In this document: positions 23,423-32,511 of the stretch, piece after piece
How positions within the stretch are numbered: the first letter of the stretch is position 1
How the letters are laid out: each line of letters opens with the position of its first letter
Assembly (NCBI RefSeq): GCF_002224365.1
Contig: NZ_CP022437.1
Span: forward strand, 1,674,001-1,738,000
DNA length: 64,000 bases
Direction of reading: 5' to 3'
Source: Virgibacillus necropolis
GTDB lineage: Bacteria; Bacillota; Bacilli; Bacillales; Amphibacillaceae
Position numbers and translations under genes: made by a program
Notes under the pieces: generated by a model
Databases searched by the model: none
What the model saw: the letters and a program-made list of their open reading frames with translations, nothing else
What the model was told of the DNA's origin: nothing

Positions 23423-25057
23423 ATGTCGAATATTGTCAAAGGCACTATGTTACTTACTGGTGCCACATTTTTATCGAAGTTTTTAGGAATGATTTATATC
23501 ATTCCGTTTAATATGTTGATTGACGATCCCAACGGTATAACATTGTTTGCTTACGGTTATACCCCATATAATATATTAATTACAATTTCAACAATTGGTG
23601 TACCACTTGCGGTTTCTAAATTTGTTTCCAAATATAATGCATTAGAGGATTATCAGACAGGATTAAGAATATTCCGAATAGGTATCATTTTAATGTCTAT
23701 TACAGGATTTCTGGCGTTTTTGATATTGTTTTTTGGTGCCGAATTTATAGCTGAATTAACAAAAGCAAATAGTCAAGGACAAGCAACGGGAAATAATATA
23801 TCAGTGGCCGAAATTACCATGGTACTAAGAATGGTTAGTTTTGCTTTAATCATAATCCCAGCAATGAGCATTGTACGTGGCTTTTTCCAGGGTCATCAAT
23901 CCATGGGACCTACAGCTGTTTCACAGGTAGTGGAACAAATCGTTCGGATTGTGTTTTTATTATCAGCAGTATTTATTATTATCGTTATGTTAAATGGTGA
24001 AACTGCAACTGCTATCGGATTTGCCACTTTTGCGGCATTTATTGGCGCTCTTGCATCTTGTGTGGTTTTATATGTGTATTGGAGGAAACGTAAACCGGCG
24101 ATTGACAGAAGAGCCGAGCAACAACTAAAAGCTTCAACGATTCCTACAAAGGAATTAGTAAAGGAACTTTTTCAGTATGCAGGCCCATTTGTTTTAATCG
24201 GTATTGCTACTCCGTTGTATCAGATCATTGACCAAATTACGTTTGAGCGGGCAATGAAAGCTATTGGCCAGGGTGACATTGTAGGACTTGCATATGGTGC
24301 AATTAATTTTAACGCGCATAAATTGGTGATTATCCCAGTTGCAATAGCGACAGGTTTATCAGCAGCAATACTTCCTGCATTGACAAAGTCTTTTAATGAA
24401 CAAACGAAGACAGTACTGTTCAAACAAATCAATCAAGCACTTCAAATCGTTATTGTTTTAATTGTCCCAGCTGTAGTTGGATTATCAATGTTATCAGATC
24501 TAGCCTACGGTTCATTGTTTGGGATGAATAATCTTGAGATAACAGGACCATTACTAGGATGGTATGCTCCTGTAGGGTTATTATTTGGGCTGTTTTTAGT
24601 AACTTCTTCAATCCTTCAAGGGATTAATCAACAGCGGTTTGCGGTAATTAGTTTATCAGGTGGATTATTAATAAAAATTCTTTTCAATATACAATTAATC
24701 CATATGTTTGGTGCGAAAGGGATGATTTTTGGTACAGCTCTTGCTGTTGGTACTGCAGTAACGTTAAATTTATGGCGTATTCATACCTCCATTCAGTTTT
24801 CGTTTAAGCAACTGTTTAAACGTACACTGTTGGTTTGTATTTTTTCTATTATTATGGTTGTCATATTATGGTTGACTAAGTTATTGTTTGGAACATTTAT
24901 TCCATATGAAGAGACTAGATGGGGCTCCGTAGTCATGCTCATTATAGGTGTTACATTTGGAGGTAGTGTCTATCTATGGTTTGCCTATCATTCAACATTG
25001 CTCCAACGTGTTTTGGGCAATAAAGTTCGTGTTCTCGACCGGATTTTTAAAAGGTAA
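23423..25057 (+). CDS. ytgP: Lipid II flippase MurJ-type (YtgP)
   Basis: A 544-aa polytopic membrane protein with about 14 hydrophobic segments, of the MOP/MATE superfamily (polysaccharide exporter branch). The N-terminus 'KGTMLLTGATFLSKFLGMIYIIPF' is typical. In B. subtilis the orthologue YtgP was shown to be one of two lipid II flippases (MurJ; the other is Amj), carrying the peptidoglycan precursor across the cytoplasmic membrane. The ribosome site GCAGGTG precedes the ATG. ytzG follows 13 nt after the stop, so the two are co-transcribed. Confidence 0.88.
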   Translation: MSNIVKGTMLLTGATFLSKFLGMIYIIPFNMLIDDPNGITLFAYGYTPYNILITISTIGVPLAVSKFVSKYNALEDYQTGLRIFRIGIILMSITGFLAFLILFFGAEFIAELTKANSQGQATGNNISVAEITMVLRMVSFALIIIPAMSIVRGFFQGHQSMGPTAVSQVVEQIVRIVFLLSAVFIIIVMLNGETATAIGFATFAAFIGALASCVVLYVYWRKRKPAIDRRAEQQLKASTIPTKELVKELFQYAGPFVLIGIATPLYQIIDQITFERAMKAIGQGDIVGLAYGAINFNAHKLVIIPVAIATGLSAAILPALTKSFNEQTKTVLFKQINQALQIVIVLIVPAVVGLSMLSDLAYGSLFGMNNLEITGPLLGWYAPVGLLFGLFLVTSSILQGINQQRFAVISLSGGLLIKILFNIQLIHMFGAKGMIFGTALAVGTAVTLNLWRIHTSIQFSFKQLFKRTLLVCIFSIIMVVILWLTKLLFGTFIPYEETRWGSVVMLIIGVTFGGSVYLWFAYHSTLLQRVLGNKVRVLDRIFKR

Positions 25058-25070
25058 CGGAGGGTTCATA

Positions 25071-25787
25071 ATGCGTCTTGATAAACTGTTAGCAAATATG
25101 GGGTATGGAAGTCGGAAGGATGTAAAAAATATACTTAAACTGAAAATGGTTTCCGTAAATAACGCTATTATAAAAGACGGAAAAGTGCATGTAGATACTT
25201 CAATGGACGTTATTCAGGTGGGGGAAGATACGGTTCATTATCAGAAATATATTTACTTAATGATGAATAAACCTCCAGGATATATATCTGCTACAGTCGA
25301 TCATACAGAAAAAACGGTGATTGATTTGTTATCATCTGGCCATCAAAACTTTCAACCATTTCCGGTTGGAAGATTAGATAAGGATACAGAGGGATTGCTT
25401 TTACTTACAAATGACGGGGAATTTGGACATCAGCTAACGTCACCAAAGAAAGACGTTACTAAAGTCTACTATGCTAAAATTGATGGACATGTATCAGATG
25501 AAGATATTGAACGATTTTCTAAAGGTCTAACACTTGAGGATGGGTATCAAACGAAACCAGCAAAACTCCGCATTCTTGTTGCTGGAAAACATTCTGAAAT
25601 TGAAGTTAGTATTACAGAGGGTAAATATCACCAAGTTAAAAGGATGTTTGCAGCAGTGGGTAAAAAGGTAACCTATTTAAAACGAATAAAGATGGGACTA
25701 CTTGTATTGGACCCATCCCTAAAAAAAGGAAACTATAGGGAGCTTACAGAAGACGAATTGACGTCAATTTCTCAAAAAAACAGCTGA
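25071..25787 (+). CDS. ytzG: 16S rRNA pseudouridine synthase, RsuA family (YtzG)
   Basis: A 238-aa protein: an N-terminal S4 RNA-binding domain (MRLDKLLANMGYGSRKDV, residues 1-60) and a catalytic domain with the motif GRLDKDTEGLLLLTND (about 100-115), whose Asp forms the covalent intermediate. The length and motif place it in the RsuA/RluB/E/F family, which modifies a uridine in ribosomal RNA. I chose the ATG at 25071 with AACGGAGG upstream; a longer frame back to 24948 lies inside ytgP and is rejected. Confidence 0.9.
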   Translation: MRLDKLLANMGYGSRKDVKNILKLKMVSVNNAIIKDGKVHVDTSMDVIQVGEDTVHYQKYIYLMMNKPPGYISATVDHTEKTVIDLLSSGHQNFQPFPVGRLDKDTEGLLLLTNDGEFGHQLTSPKKDVTKVYYAKIDGHVSDEDIERFSKGLTLEDGYQTKPAKLRILVAGKHSEIEVSITEGKYHQVKRMFAAVGKKVTYLKRIKMGLLVLDPSLKKGNYRELTEDELTSISQKNS

Positions 25788-25803
25788 CGATATACTCGTC
25801 AGC
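25783..25803. terminator. Bidirectional terminator between ytzG and ytzE
   Basis: An 8-bp stem GCTGACGA with TCGTCAGC overlaps the ytzG stop codon. The plus strand of the stem is preceded by seven As, giving a good U-tract for minus-strand ytzE. The plus-strand tail (AATGCTTTATTT) is weaker. Confidence 0.7.
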
Positions 25804-25813
25804 AATGCTTTAT

Positions 25814-26032
25814 TTAAGAGATCGATACTTTTTTATCTGTAATTTTCCACTTACCTCTTGTTGGACTACTAACAAGACCATTGTAAGTCAACACATGTAG
25901 ATCGCGTTGAATTGTCCGCATGGTCGTATTAAATTCTTCTGCTAACTCAGGTGTTGAAACCATTCCACATTCCTTAATGTAGAAATAAACAGCCTTCATC
26001 CTCGTCAGCATTCGAGATGATGAATACTCCAA
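25814..26032 (-). CDS. ytzE: DeoR-type DNA-binding protein YtzE
   Basis: A 72-aa protein that is only a helix-turn-helix domain. 'VSTPELAEEFNTTMRTIQRDLHVL' (about 25-48) is the DeoR N-terminal signature, but there is no sugar-binding domain. I chose the TTG at 26032 because AAGGAG lies 7 nt upstream; the upstream ATG at 26056 would put that ribosome site inside the coding region. The product matches B. subtilis YtzE in size and C-terminal SPTRGKW. Its targets are unknown. Confidence 0.82.
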   Translation of the reverse strand: MEYSSSRMLTRMKAVYFYIKECGMVSTPELAEEFNTTMRTIQRDLHVLTYNGLVSSPTRGKWKITDKKVSIS

Positions 26033-26182
26033 AATACCACTCCTTAATGATGACATTAAACTTGTGGTGCAAGGGAATTTACGATGTTATCTATATCTTA
26101 TTACGAAACCAATCATTTTAAAAGTAAAATAGTTGTAAATATTTAATGCGTATATGATCAAAAAAGAAAGAGGTAAAGACAC

Positions 26183-26752
26183 ATGACTGTAAATCCGCAT
26201 TATTTTATTGGGATACCAATTCCTTTAGATATAAAAGAAAAATTAATTGAATGGCAGTCTAATCTTAAAGAAGATTTATCATACAAGCAGTGGACACATG
26301 AAGATGATTTTCACATCACAGTGAAGTTTTTGGGTTCCGTTCAAAGTGATACGGTGAAAAAGTTAATAAATATATTACGGAAGCTTGATGAGTTACCACC
26401 ATTATCGCTTGGTTTAAAGGGTATTGACACTTTTGGAAAACCTACTTCACCACGTGTTCTGTATGCAGATGTTCAGAAAACGGAAGCACTTAATCAACTT
26501 GTTGAAACGGTTGAATCCTATGCAGAACTATGCGGTTTTGATAAGGAAACACGTAAATTTAAAGCACATATTACACTTGCAAAAAAGTGGAAGGATCATT
26601 CGCTAACCGTCTCAATCGAACCAATAACACGTACCTATGCAAATGAATCTAATCCGTTCAAAATAGATTATGTAAATCTCTACCAGGTTCACCCGGCTAA
26701 AAATCCAAAATATGAAGTAATTGAGTCTTTTCCATTAAATGGAGGTAGTTGA
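26183..26752 (+). CDS. thpR: RNA 2',3'-cyclic phosphodiesterase ThpR (LigT/YtlP)
   Basis: A 189-aa protein of the 2H phosphoesterase superfamily. Both catalytic H-x-T motifs are present: FHITVKFLG with H44 and T46, and KAHITLAKK with the histidine near 129. The enzyme opens 2',3'-cyclic phosphate ends on RNA to 2'-phosphate; the in vivo role is not well defined. The start has AAAGAGG upstream. The stop lies 1 nt before the ytlQ start, so the two are translationally coupled. Confidence 0.9.
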   Translation: MTVNPHYFIGIPIPLDIKEKLIEWQSNLKEDLSYKQWTHEDDFHITVKFLGSVQSDTVKKLINILRKLDELPPLSLGLKGIDTFGKPTSPRVLYADVQKTEALNQLVETVESYAELCGFDKETRKFKAHITLAKKWKDHSLTVSIEPITRTYANESNPFKIDYVNLYQVHPAKNPKYEVIESFPLNGGS

Positions 26753-26753
26753 G

Positions 26754-27662
26754 ATGGCACAGCTTATCAAACTACAAGATTATGTGTCCAGGTACGAGTG
26801 GAGTCCTTATCGCTATCCGAGTCAATATATTCGTTTAAAACAGGAGAATTGGCAAAAGCTTCATCACCTGTGGGAGCATCCACAAAAAGAGACGTATGAG
26901 GTAGAATCGAGTGAAAAGTTGTCCGCCTTCGCGAAATGGAAGTCTTTTATTAAGAAGAACTCCATACATGAAGTGCACAATGAAGAAGATGGCTATTTTC
27001 TCCCAAAGACAGAAAATGAACTAAGACATTATTTTTTAGATGAATTACTTCCTTTTCAATTAAAGTGGGCATCATCAACTGTAACGGATGTTTCATTTAT
27101 TGATAGAGCATATAAAAGTGATCCAACGTTAAAGTACTTTTTGCAACGATTCCCTGATACGTATTTAATTATGTATTATCCGATCTTTTCCATTAAAAGA
27201 GCCCCCGTCGATGGCGAGCTCATTTTGATTAGCCCAATTGGTATGGAAATAATTTACTTAATTGATGAGCCAGAAAACGTGAAAATACTAGCTGGAGATA
27301 ATCGTACATGGGGCATAGAGGAAAATGATAAACAGTCAAAATTGCTTAGTCCATTAATTGCACTCAAGCGCACAGAACAGATCATTAAACGTATTTTAGC
27401 AGCAGAACAGATTGACTTTTCGATAAAAAAAGTAGTGTTATCAAGAACAAATCAAATAGTATTTCATACAGAACCATATAACACAAAAATCATTGGGAAA
27501 TTGGAATATGAAGAATGGTTTAACGAGAAACGAAAACTTGTTTCTCCATTAAAAAATAGACAATTAAAAGTAGTTGATTCATTATTAAAGCACTGTCAGA
27601 CAACATCTGTCAAAAGGCCAGAATGGGAAGAAGAGGAATCAACGATTACGATGGATGACTAA
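26754..27662 (+). CDS. ytlQ: Conserved protein YtlQ, possible nuclease-related
   Basis: A 302-aa soluble protein. It follows thpR directly and its ribosome site (ATGGAGGTAG) lies inside the end of thpR. I therefore use the ATG at 26754 and not the one at 26739, which overlaps the ribosome site. The length and position match B. subtilis YtlQ. The N-terminal third is rich in Trp and Tyr; the last 15 residues are acidic. The pattern of hydrophobic strands in the middle (TYLIMYYPIF, GELILISPIG, EIIYLID) suggests a NERD-like or other nuclease-related fold, but no catalytic motif is certain. Confidence 0.75.
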   Translation: MAQLIKLQDYVSRYEWSPYRYPSQYIRLKQENWQKLHHLWEHPQKETYEVESSEKLSAFAKWKSFIKKNSIHEVHNEEDGYFLPKTENELRHYFLDELLPFQLKWASSTVTDVSFIDRAYKSDPTLKYFLQRFPDTYLIMYYPIFSIKRAPVDGELILISPIGMEIIYLIDEPENVKILAGDNRTWGIEENDKQSKLLSPLIALKRTEQIIKRILAAEQIDFSIKKVVLSRTNQIVFHTEPYNTKIIGKLEYEEWFNEKRKLVSPLKNRQLKVVDSLLKHCQTTSVKRPEWEEEESTITMDD

Positions 27663-27764
27663 TACTAAATTGGCACTTTTTGAAACAGCTATTAGTTGTC
27701 TTTTTCTATATTTAGCTTTAAAATACATGATTGGACTAAATTTTTTCAGATTTGAGGAATGAAT

Positions 27765-28580
27765 GTGAATTGGCTTAAAGCGGTTTTAGGGAAAGAGTGG
27801 GACATAAAGTCAGCCGGTGGTCTTACTGGTGAGGCGTATATTGCAGAAAAGAATGATCGTAAGCTTTTTTTAAAACGGAATTCTTCTCCCTTTTTAGCCG
27901 TGTTATCTGCAGAAGGAATTGTTCCAAAACTAGTTTGGACAAAGCGTCTAGAAAATGGCGATGTCATTACAGCGCAGGAATGGATGGTCGGGCGCGAACT
28001 TAACGCAATAGAAATGCAACATCATGAGGTTGCTTCTTTGCTACAAAAAATTCATCATTCATCTGAACTGTTACATATGCTCATGCGTTTAGGTAAAAAG
28101 CCATTTACACCTAAAGAAAGTTTGCATAATGTAAAAGAACAAATTATGCAAAATAATATAAATGAACTAGATAATGAAGTATCTTTTTCTTTAAACTTTT
28201 TAGAAGAACTTTTGCCCATGACAGAAAATCAAAAACAGGTTGTTTGTCATGGTGATTTGAACCATAATAATATTTTGCTGACAGGTGATAGCCACTTATA
28301 TTTAATTGATTGGGACAACGCTATGATAGCAGATCCTATTATTGATATTGGATTTATTTTGAAATGGTATATTCCAAAAGAAGATTGGGATGAATGGTTA
28401 TTTCACTATGGAATTTCAAGGGATAGCAATCTAATTAAACGGATGTATTGGTATTTATTGCTAGATGCCCTTTACTATGTGAATTGGCATACAGATCGCA
28501 AAGAATTTGAAAAAGGACAGGAAAGACTACAAGACATTTGTGAATTGAATATGAATATTCGTGAACTACTCCAAATTTGA
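27765..28580 (+). CDS. ytmP: Aminoglycoside phosphotransferase-like kinase YtmP
   Basis: A 271-aa protein of the APH/choline-kinase fold. The catalytic loop is VVCHGDLNHNNILL (about 159-172; general base Asp, metal-binding Asn) and the metal aspartate is in LYLIDWDNA (about 179-187). An ATP-binding lysine is likely in LFLKRNSS. Its substrate is unknown; it is an ordinary B. subtilis backbone gene and is not expected to confer antibiotic resistance. I prefer the GTG at 27765, 7 nt after GAGG; the ATG at 27759 abuts that site. It converges on ytzH and overlaps it by 15 nt. Confidence 0.85.
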   Translation: MNWLKAVLGKEWDIKSAGGLTGEAYIAEKNDRKLFLKRNSSPFLAVLSAEGIVPKLVWTKRLENGDVITAQEWMVGRELNAIEMQHHEVASLLQKIHHSSELLHMLMRLGKKPFTPKESLHNVKEQIMQNNINELDNEVSFSLNFLEELLPMTENQKQVVCHGDLNHNNILLTGDSHLYLIDWDNAMIADPIIDIGFILKWYIPKEDWDEWLFHYGISRDSNLIKRMYWYLLLDALYYVNWHTDRKEFEKGQERLQDICELNMNIRELLQI

Positions 28581-28850
28581 TTGAATTATATGGGATGTCC
28601 ATGTTTCAATATTGCCTTTATTTGTTGTTACGTGTTCCTCCAAATTTTGAGCCTGTTCCCCTTGTATACCATAATTATAAATTTCAGGAAGAAGCGATAA
28701 CAATTCTTCATCCGTTATACTTTCGTTAGCCATTAATGTCTGAATGATTCGCTTAATTTGTTTGTATTCATTGATATCACCACAACATTCTTCGGATTGC
28801 TCGGTTAAAATATCGTGGAGTACTGTTAGTTGATCGTTAACTGTTAACAT
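28566..28850 (-). CDS. ytzH: YtzH-like protein
   Basis: A 94-aa acidic soluble protein, mostly helical. The segment SEECCGDINEYKQIKRIIQTL (about 19-39) with paired cysteines is characteristic of YtzH. The function is unknown. The gene lies between ytmP and trmB as in B. subtilis. Its 3' end overlaps the 3' end of ytmP on the opposite strand by 15 nt. Its start and that of trmB are divergent and share about 100 bp. Confidence 0.8.
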   Translation of the reverse strand: MLTVNDQLTVLHDILTEQSEECCGDINEYKQIKRIIQTLMANESITDEELLSLLPEIYNYGIQGEQAQNLEEHVTTNKGNIETWTSHIIQSNLE

Positions 28851-28957
28851 GTTTTCATTTCACCTCATTCATTAGCTTGTGCGAACTTTTATATACTATA
28901 CTTAGCATTTGCATTTATATGTATTTATTGATTGAAAAATTGGAGGATTCAAGGATT

Positions 28958-29596
28958 ATGAGACAACGTAATAAACCATGGGCAGATGACTTTTTAAATG
29001 AGCATCGCGATCTTGTCATCGTAAACCCTAAAGAAAATAAAAATAAATGGAAAGACATTTTTGGTAATACAAACCCAATTCACCTGGAAATTGGAACTGG
29101 AAAAGGACAATTCATTGTGGGGATGGCTAAGCAATATCCTGCTATCAATTTTATTGGTATTGAAATGGCCAAAAGCATAACAGTGGATGCAGCTCAAAAG
29201 GTTAAGGAATCAGGGCAAGAAAATTTAATCCTGCTAAATGAAAACGCGAATGATCTAGAAGAACTATTCGCTGAGAATGAAATTTCAACAATCTATTTGA
29301 ATTTTTCAGATCCGTGGCCGAAAAATCGTCATGAAAAAAGACGGTTGAGCTATCATACATTTTTAGCAAAGTATGAAAAGGTTTTGAAAGAAAATAGTGA
29401 GTTAATAATGAAGACAGATAATCGCTTATTATTTGAGTATTCACTTGTAAGCTTCTCGAATTATGGATTGAAATTGGAAGAAGTGAGTCTTGACCTACAT
29501 CAGTTAGATGATCCCACCAATGTAATGACGGAATATGAAGAGAAATTTTCTAGTAAAGGTCAACCTATTTATCGCTGTCAGGCTAAATTTCGATAA
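28958..29596 (+). CDS. trmB: tRNA (guanine-N7)-methyltransferase TrmB
   Basis: A 212-aa class I methyltransferase that makes m7G46 in the variable loop of tRNAs. The SAM motif is LEIGTGKGQFI at about 43-53. The catalytic/substrate motif 'LNFSDPWPKNRHEKRRLSY' (about 115-133) is the TrmB fingerprint. The ATG at 28958 has AAGGA and GGAGG upstream. The frame extends upstream to 28877 but without a ribosome site. A DoxX-family frame begins 24 nt after the stop. Confidence 0.95.
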   Translation: MRQRNKPWADDFLNEHRDLVIVNPKENKNKWKDIFGNTNPIHLEIGTGKGQFIVGMAKQYPAINFIGIEMAKSITVDAAQKVKESGQENLILLNENANDLEELFAENEISTIYLNFSDPWPKNRHEKRRLSYHTFLAKYEKVLKENSELIMKTDNRLLFEYSLVSFSNYGLKLEEVSLDLHQLDDPTNVMTEYEEKFSSKGQPIYRCQAKFR

Positions 29597-29611
29597 TTAT
29601 AGTGAGAGGAT

Positions 29612-29625
29612 TTGATCTAGATCAA
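29612..29625. promoter_or_regulatory. Perfect 14-bp palindrome at the DoxX start
   Basis: TTGATCTAGATCAA is its own reverse complement and spans the expected start codon. It may be an operator or the trace of a change that altered the start codon. Confidence 0.4.
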
Positions 29626-30007
29626 GCTTTTTAAAGATATCGGGTTATATCTATTTATTATTGCTTTTATTAGCGCAGGCGTTAGCCATTTTATATTTGT
29701 CGATGGATTTGCAAATATGTTTCCAGAATTTGTTCCCTTTAAAAGATCTATTGTCTTTGCATCAGGCTTGGTCGAGTGGTTACTTGCTATTTTGTTATTA
29801 ATTCCTAAAACCAGGAATAAGGCTGGCAGATACACGGCTATTTATTTGGTAATTATTTTTCCAGCAAATATTTATGCCGCTATTTATGGAATCCCAGCGC
29901 CCTGGTCTGCACAAACAGGCCAAGTTGCTTTATGGATTCGGTTGCTATTTCAACCTTTACTGATTTGGTGGGTACTTATAGTATCGAGAGATAGCAAGAC
30001 TTCCTAG
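29621..30007 (+). CDS. DoxX-family membrane protein, start codon apparently ATC
   Basis: The homologous frame reads from 29621 as IKLFKDIGLYLFIIAFISAG and continues to a stop at 30005-30007 (128 codons). It encodes four hydrophobic segments and the DoxX-like 'VEWLLAILLLIPKTRNKAG' and 'FPANIYAAIYG' regions. GAGAGGA (29605-29611) sits 9 nt before codon 29621, exactly where a start belongs, but that codon is ATC and the preceding in-frame codon is TAG. The next ATG (29717) would delete the first membrane helix. Either ATC is used, or the start was lost by a G-to-C change. The role of DoxX proteins here is unknown; some act in quinone or thiosulfate redox complexes. Confidence 0.6.
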   Translation: MKLFKDIGLYLFIIAFISAGVSHFIFVDGFANMFPEFVPFKRSIVFASGLVEWLLAILLLIPKTRNKAGRYTAIYLVIIFPANIYAAIYGIPAPWSAQTGQVALWIRLLFQPLLIWWVLIVSRDSKTS

Positions 30008-30060
30008 TTTGCAGAATTTTACATATTTCGCTACACTGATTAGTAGAGGGGGATAAATTG

Positions 30061-30918
30061 ATGGAAACTTTACAAATTGGAAGAGCTAAATTGACGTGGT
30101 TGAACGGCGGAGTGAATTTTCTTGATGGTGGTGCCATGTTTGGTGTTGTACCGAAAGCATTATGGAGTAGAAAATATCCACATAATGATAAAAATCAAAT
30201 TGAACTTAGAACAGATCCGATATTGTTACAATTAGATGATAAAAATTATGTAATTGATTCTGGGATGGGTAATGGGAAGCTTACTGAGAAGCAGCTGCGA
30301 AACTTTGGGGTCCTTGAAGAATCGGCTATTGATCAATCTTTAGCAGCGCTTGGGTTGACTACCAATGATATTGACGCTATGTTAATGACACATCTTCATT
30401 TTGATCATGCGTGTGGGTTAACGAAACCGACAGAGGATAGTAGTTATATACCAGTATTTGAAAATGCAGCCATTTATACATCAGACGTAGAGTGGAACGA
30501 AATGCGTAACCCAAATATACGATCCGTTAATACATATTGGGAAGAAAACTGGAAGCCAATTGAAAAACAGGTAACGCCTTTTGAAAAAGAAATTCAGATT
30601 ACCGATGGATTAAAAATGATTCATACAAGCGGTCATAGTGACGGTCACTGCATCATTGTATTTGAAGACGGGGAAGATTCGTTTATTCATATGGCAGATA
30701 TCATGCCTACACATGGTCATCAAAATAAACTCTGGGCATTAGCATACGATGATTATCCTGTTACTTCTGTGCATCAAAAGGAAAAATGGATGGACTACGG
30801 TTACTCGAAAAAGGCTTGGTATACGTTCTATCATGATGCCTATTATCGTGCAATTCAGTTTGATGGAAAAGGAAAAAAAATTGATGAAGTAAAGCGTGAA
30901 CGCTACGAGTATAAATAG
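30061..30918 (+). CDS. ytnP: Metallo-beta-lactamase-fold hydrolase YtnP
   Basis: A 285-aa MBL-fold protein. The metal motif [10 protein letters not shown] is at about residues 110-119 (HxHxDH). Further ligands are the His in '[11 protein letters not shown]' near 190-200 and the Asp in HMADIM. The closest characterised relative is B. subtilis YtnP, a lactonase-like enzyme reported to interfere with signalling of Streptomyces; its natural substrate here is unknown. I use the ATG at 30061 after GAGGGGG, not the TTG just before it. It marks the left border of the accessory block. Confidence 0.85.
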   Translation: METLQIGRAKLTWLNGGVNFLDGGAMFGVVPKALWSRKYPHNDKNQIELRTDPILLQLDDKNYVIDSGMGNGKLTEKQLRNFGVLEESAIDQSLAALGLTTNDIDAMLMTHLHFDHACGLTKPTEDSSYIPVFENAAIYTSDVEWNEMRNPNIRSVNTYWEENWKPIEKQVTPFEKEIQITDGLKMIHTSGHSDGHCIIVFEDGEDSFIHMADIMPTHGHQNKLWALAYDDYPVTSVHQKEKWMDYGYSKKAWYTFYHDAYYRAIQFDGKGKKIDEVKRERYEYK

Positions 30919-30923
30919 AAATT

Positions 30924-30955
30924 AAGCTATCCTGAATTTGAGGATAGCTTCTTTG
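30924..30955 (+). terminator. Terminator of ytnP
   Basis: A 10-bp perfect stem AAGCTATCCT (30924-30933) with AGGATAGCTT (30941-30950), then CTTTGTCTT. Confidence 0.75.
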
Positions 30956-30959
30956 TCTT

Positions 30960-31362
30960 ATGTGACAGGCTAAAGCCCTTTTCTCTACTGGCTCTTGACT
31001 ATGCTTCGTCGTGTGAGCAAGTCCAATTCGCTTTTCTTGATCCAGCTGTGTCATAAGCAATGAACACTAAAATGCTGAGGCCATGTGTGTGGCTTTGAAT
31101 AAAGCTTGACCATTTCAAATAAAGTTCGATAGTAGAAAAAGTATAGCCATGATATAAGGGGGGGTCACCTTACTTGAAAAGAGTACAAGAAATTATGACA
31201 TATCCTGTTTATGCAATGGATACATTTTTATAATTCAATGGGTATGTTTATTGACAGTGATCAATCCACTGCGGAATGATATCACATCGGACAAACTTCG
31301 GGAAGAACAGGAAGCAAATAGAGAATAGTAATGTCATGGGGATGAGAAAGGAATGTTTATAA
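30960..31362. other. Non-coding stretch with a degenerate repeat copy and gene debris
   Basis: No intact gene. Bases 31028-31085 (TTTTCTTGATCCAGCTG, then TCATAAGCAATGAACAC and GCTGAGGCCATG) are a decayed copy of the variant unit of the repeat array at 35.5-36.0 kb. From 31173 to 31330 short frames read as protein-like fragments (for example TSDKLREEQEANRE ending in TAG at about 31327) but are broken by stops and frameshifts, so this is probably gene debris. Confidence 0.5.
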
Positions 31363-32355
31363 ATGAGATTAAGTGTACTGGATCAAGCACCTGTTACCAG
31401 TGATAATACGGCCGTTGATGCTTTGAAAAAAGCGGAGGAGCTGGCAATATTAGCAGATGAATTAGGCTACCATCGTATGTGGATGGCGGAGCATCATGAT
31501 ACAAACGCCTATACCAGTTCAGCACCGGAAATAATAGCGGCACATTTGGCCGCCAAGACGAAGAATATTCGCATCGGTACGGGCGGCGTGATGATGATGC
31601 ATTATTCGCCATTAAAATTAGCTGAGGTATTTAAAACGCTTAGTGCCTTTTCTCCCGGCCAGATTGATTTTGGTGTAGGAAGAGCTCCTGGAGGGGACAG
31701 AAATGCTATTTATGCCTTATCTGAAGGACGTCAACCGATGGTAAACAATATGTATGAAAAATTTAATACAGCATTAAAGTTGATCAATGATGAAGTGCCT
31801 GAAGATAGCTTGTACAGCGGAATTTCAGCAACACCATCAAAAGTCATTTTACCGGAAGCCTGGATGTTGGGATCAAGCGGCAATAGTGCACTGCAAACAG
31901 CACGAATGGGGGTTGGTTATTCCTTCGCTCAATTTTTCAACGGTGAAATGACCAAAGAGATTTTAGATGCATATAAACATCATTTCCAGCCTTCCGTATT
32001 TATGGAAAAGCCGGAAATTAATGTAGCCTACATGGTAACAACGGCTGAAACAAAGGAAGAAGCCGAGTTTGAAGCCCTGCCGCAGGATATTTCCCGATTA
32101 TGGTTAATGAAGGGGAAAATGGATCAAGCGTTAACCCCTGAAGAAGCTCAGAACTATCCATTGACTGAAATGGATCGCATTACCATTAAAAATAATCGTA
32201 AATTGCATTTAGTCGGATCAGCAAAAGAAATCGCCGCATTGCTGCAAAAAGAACAGGTGCAATATGGATTTGATGAAGCGATGATCTGCAGTATCCCCCA
32301 TTCACAGGAAAAACGATTAGAAGTTTATCGTTTATTGGCGCGAGAGTTATTTTAA
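31363..32355 (+). CDS. LLM-class flavin-dependent oxidoreductase (luciferase-like monooxygenase)
   Basis: A 330-aa protein with the bacterial-luciferase-like TIM barrel. The N-terminal SVLDQAPV, the flavin-binding WMAEHHDTNAYTSSAPE (about 40-56), the IRIGTGGVMMMHYSP segment (about 70-84) and FGVGRAPGGDR (about 103-113) are the typical elements of the MsnO8-like group in Bacilli. It would use reduced flavin and oxygen on an unknown small substrate. The codons are more GC-rich than in neighbouring genes (for example runs such as GGCGGCGTG). This and its position in the accessory block suggest acquisition by transfer. Confidence 0.88.
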   Translation: MRLSVLDQAPVTSDNTAVDALKKAEELAILADELGYHRMWMAEHHDTNAYTSSAPEIIAAHLAAKTKNIRIGTGGVMMMHYSPLKLAEVFKTLSAFSPGQIDFGVGRAPGGDRNAIYALSEGRQPMVNNMYEKFNTALKLINDEVPEDSLYSGISATPSKVILPEAWMLGSSGNSALQTARMGVGYSFAQFFNGEMTKEILDAYKHHFQPSVFMEKPEINVAYMVTTAETKEEAEFEALPQDISRLWLMKGKMDQALTPEEAQNYPLTEMDRITIKNNRKLHLVGSAKEIAALLQKEQVQYGFDEAMICSIPHSQEKRLEVYRLLARELF

Positions 32356-32511
32356 TATAATAAATTAGAGATTAAAATACTATATAATGGCAATCATTAT
32401 TAGCCTAGTATGGTATGGAATAATCGTATACCGAACAGTTTTATGTTATTTCCAGAATCGGGTCGCTATTCATTAATACTGTAACTCTATGAAGTATTGA
32501 GGGTGCTAAAA

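Noticed and set aside
24948-25070. Longer N-terminus for the pseudouridine synthase
   Set aside because: The extension lies within ytgP; the ATG at 25071 has a strong ribosome site and starts the S4 domain exactly.
27765-28580. Aminoglycoside resistance gene
   Set aside because: The APH-like motifs are real, but the gene is the backbone orthologue of ytmP by position and length, so resistance should not be inferred.
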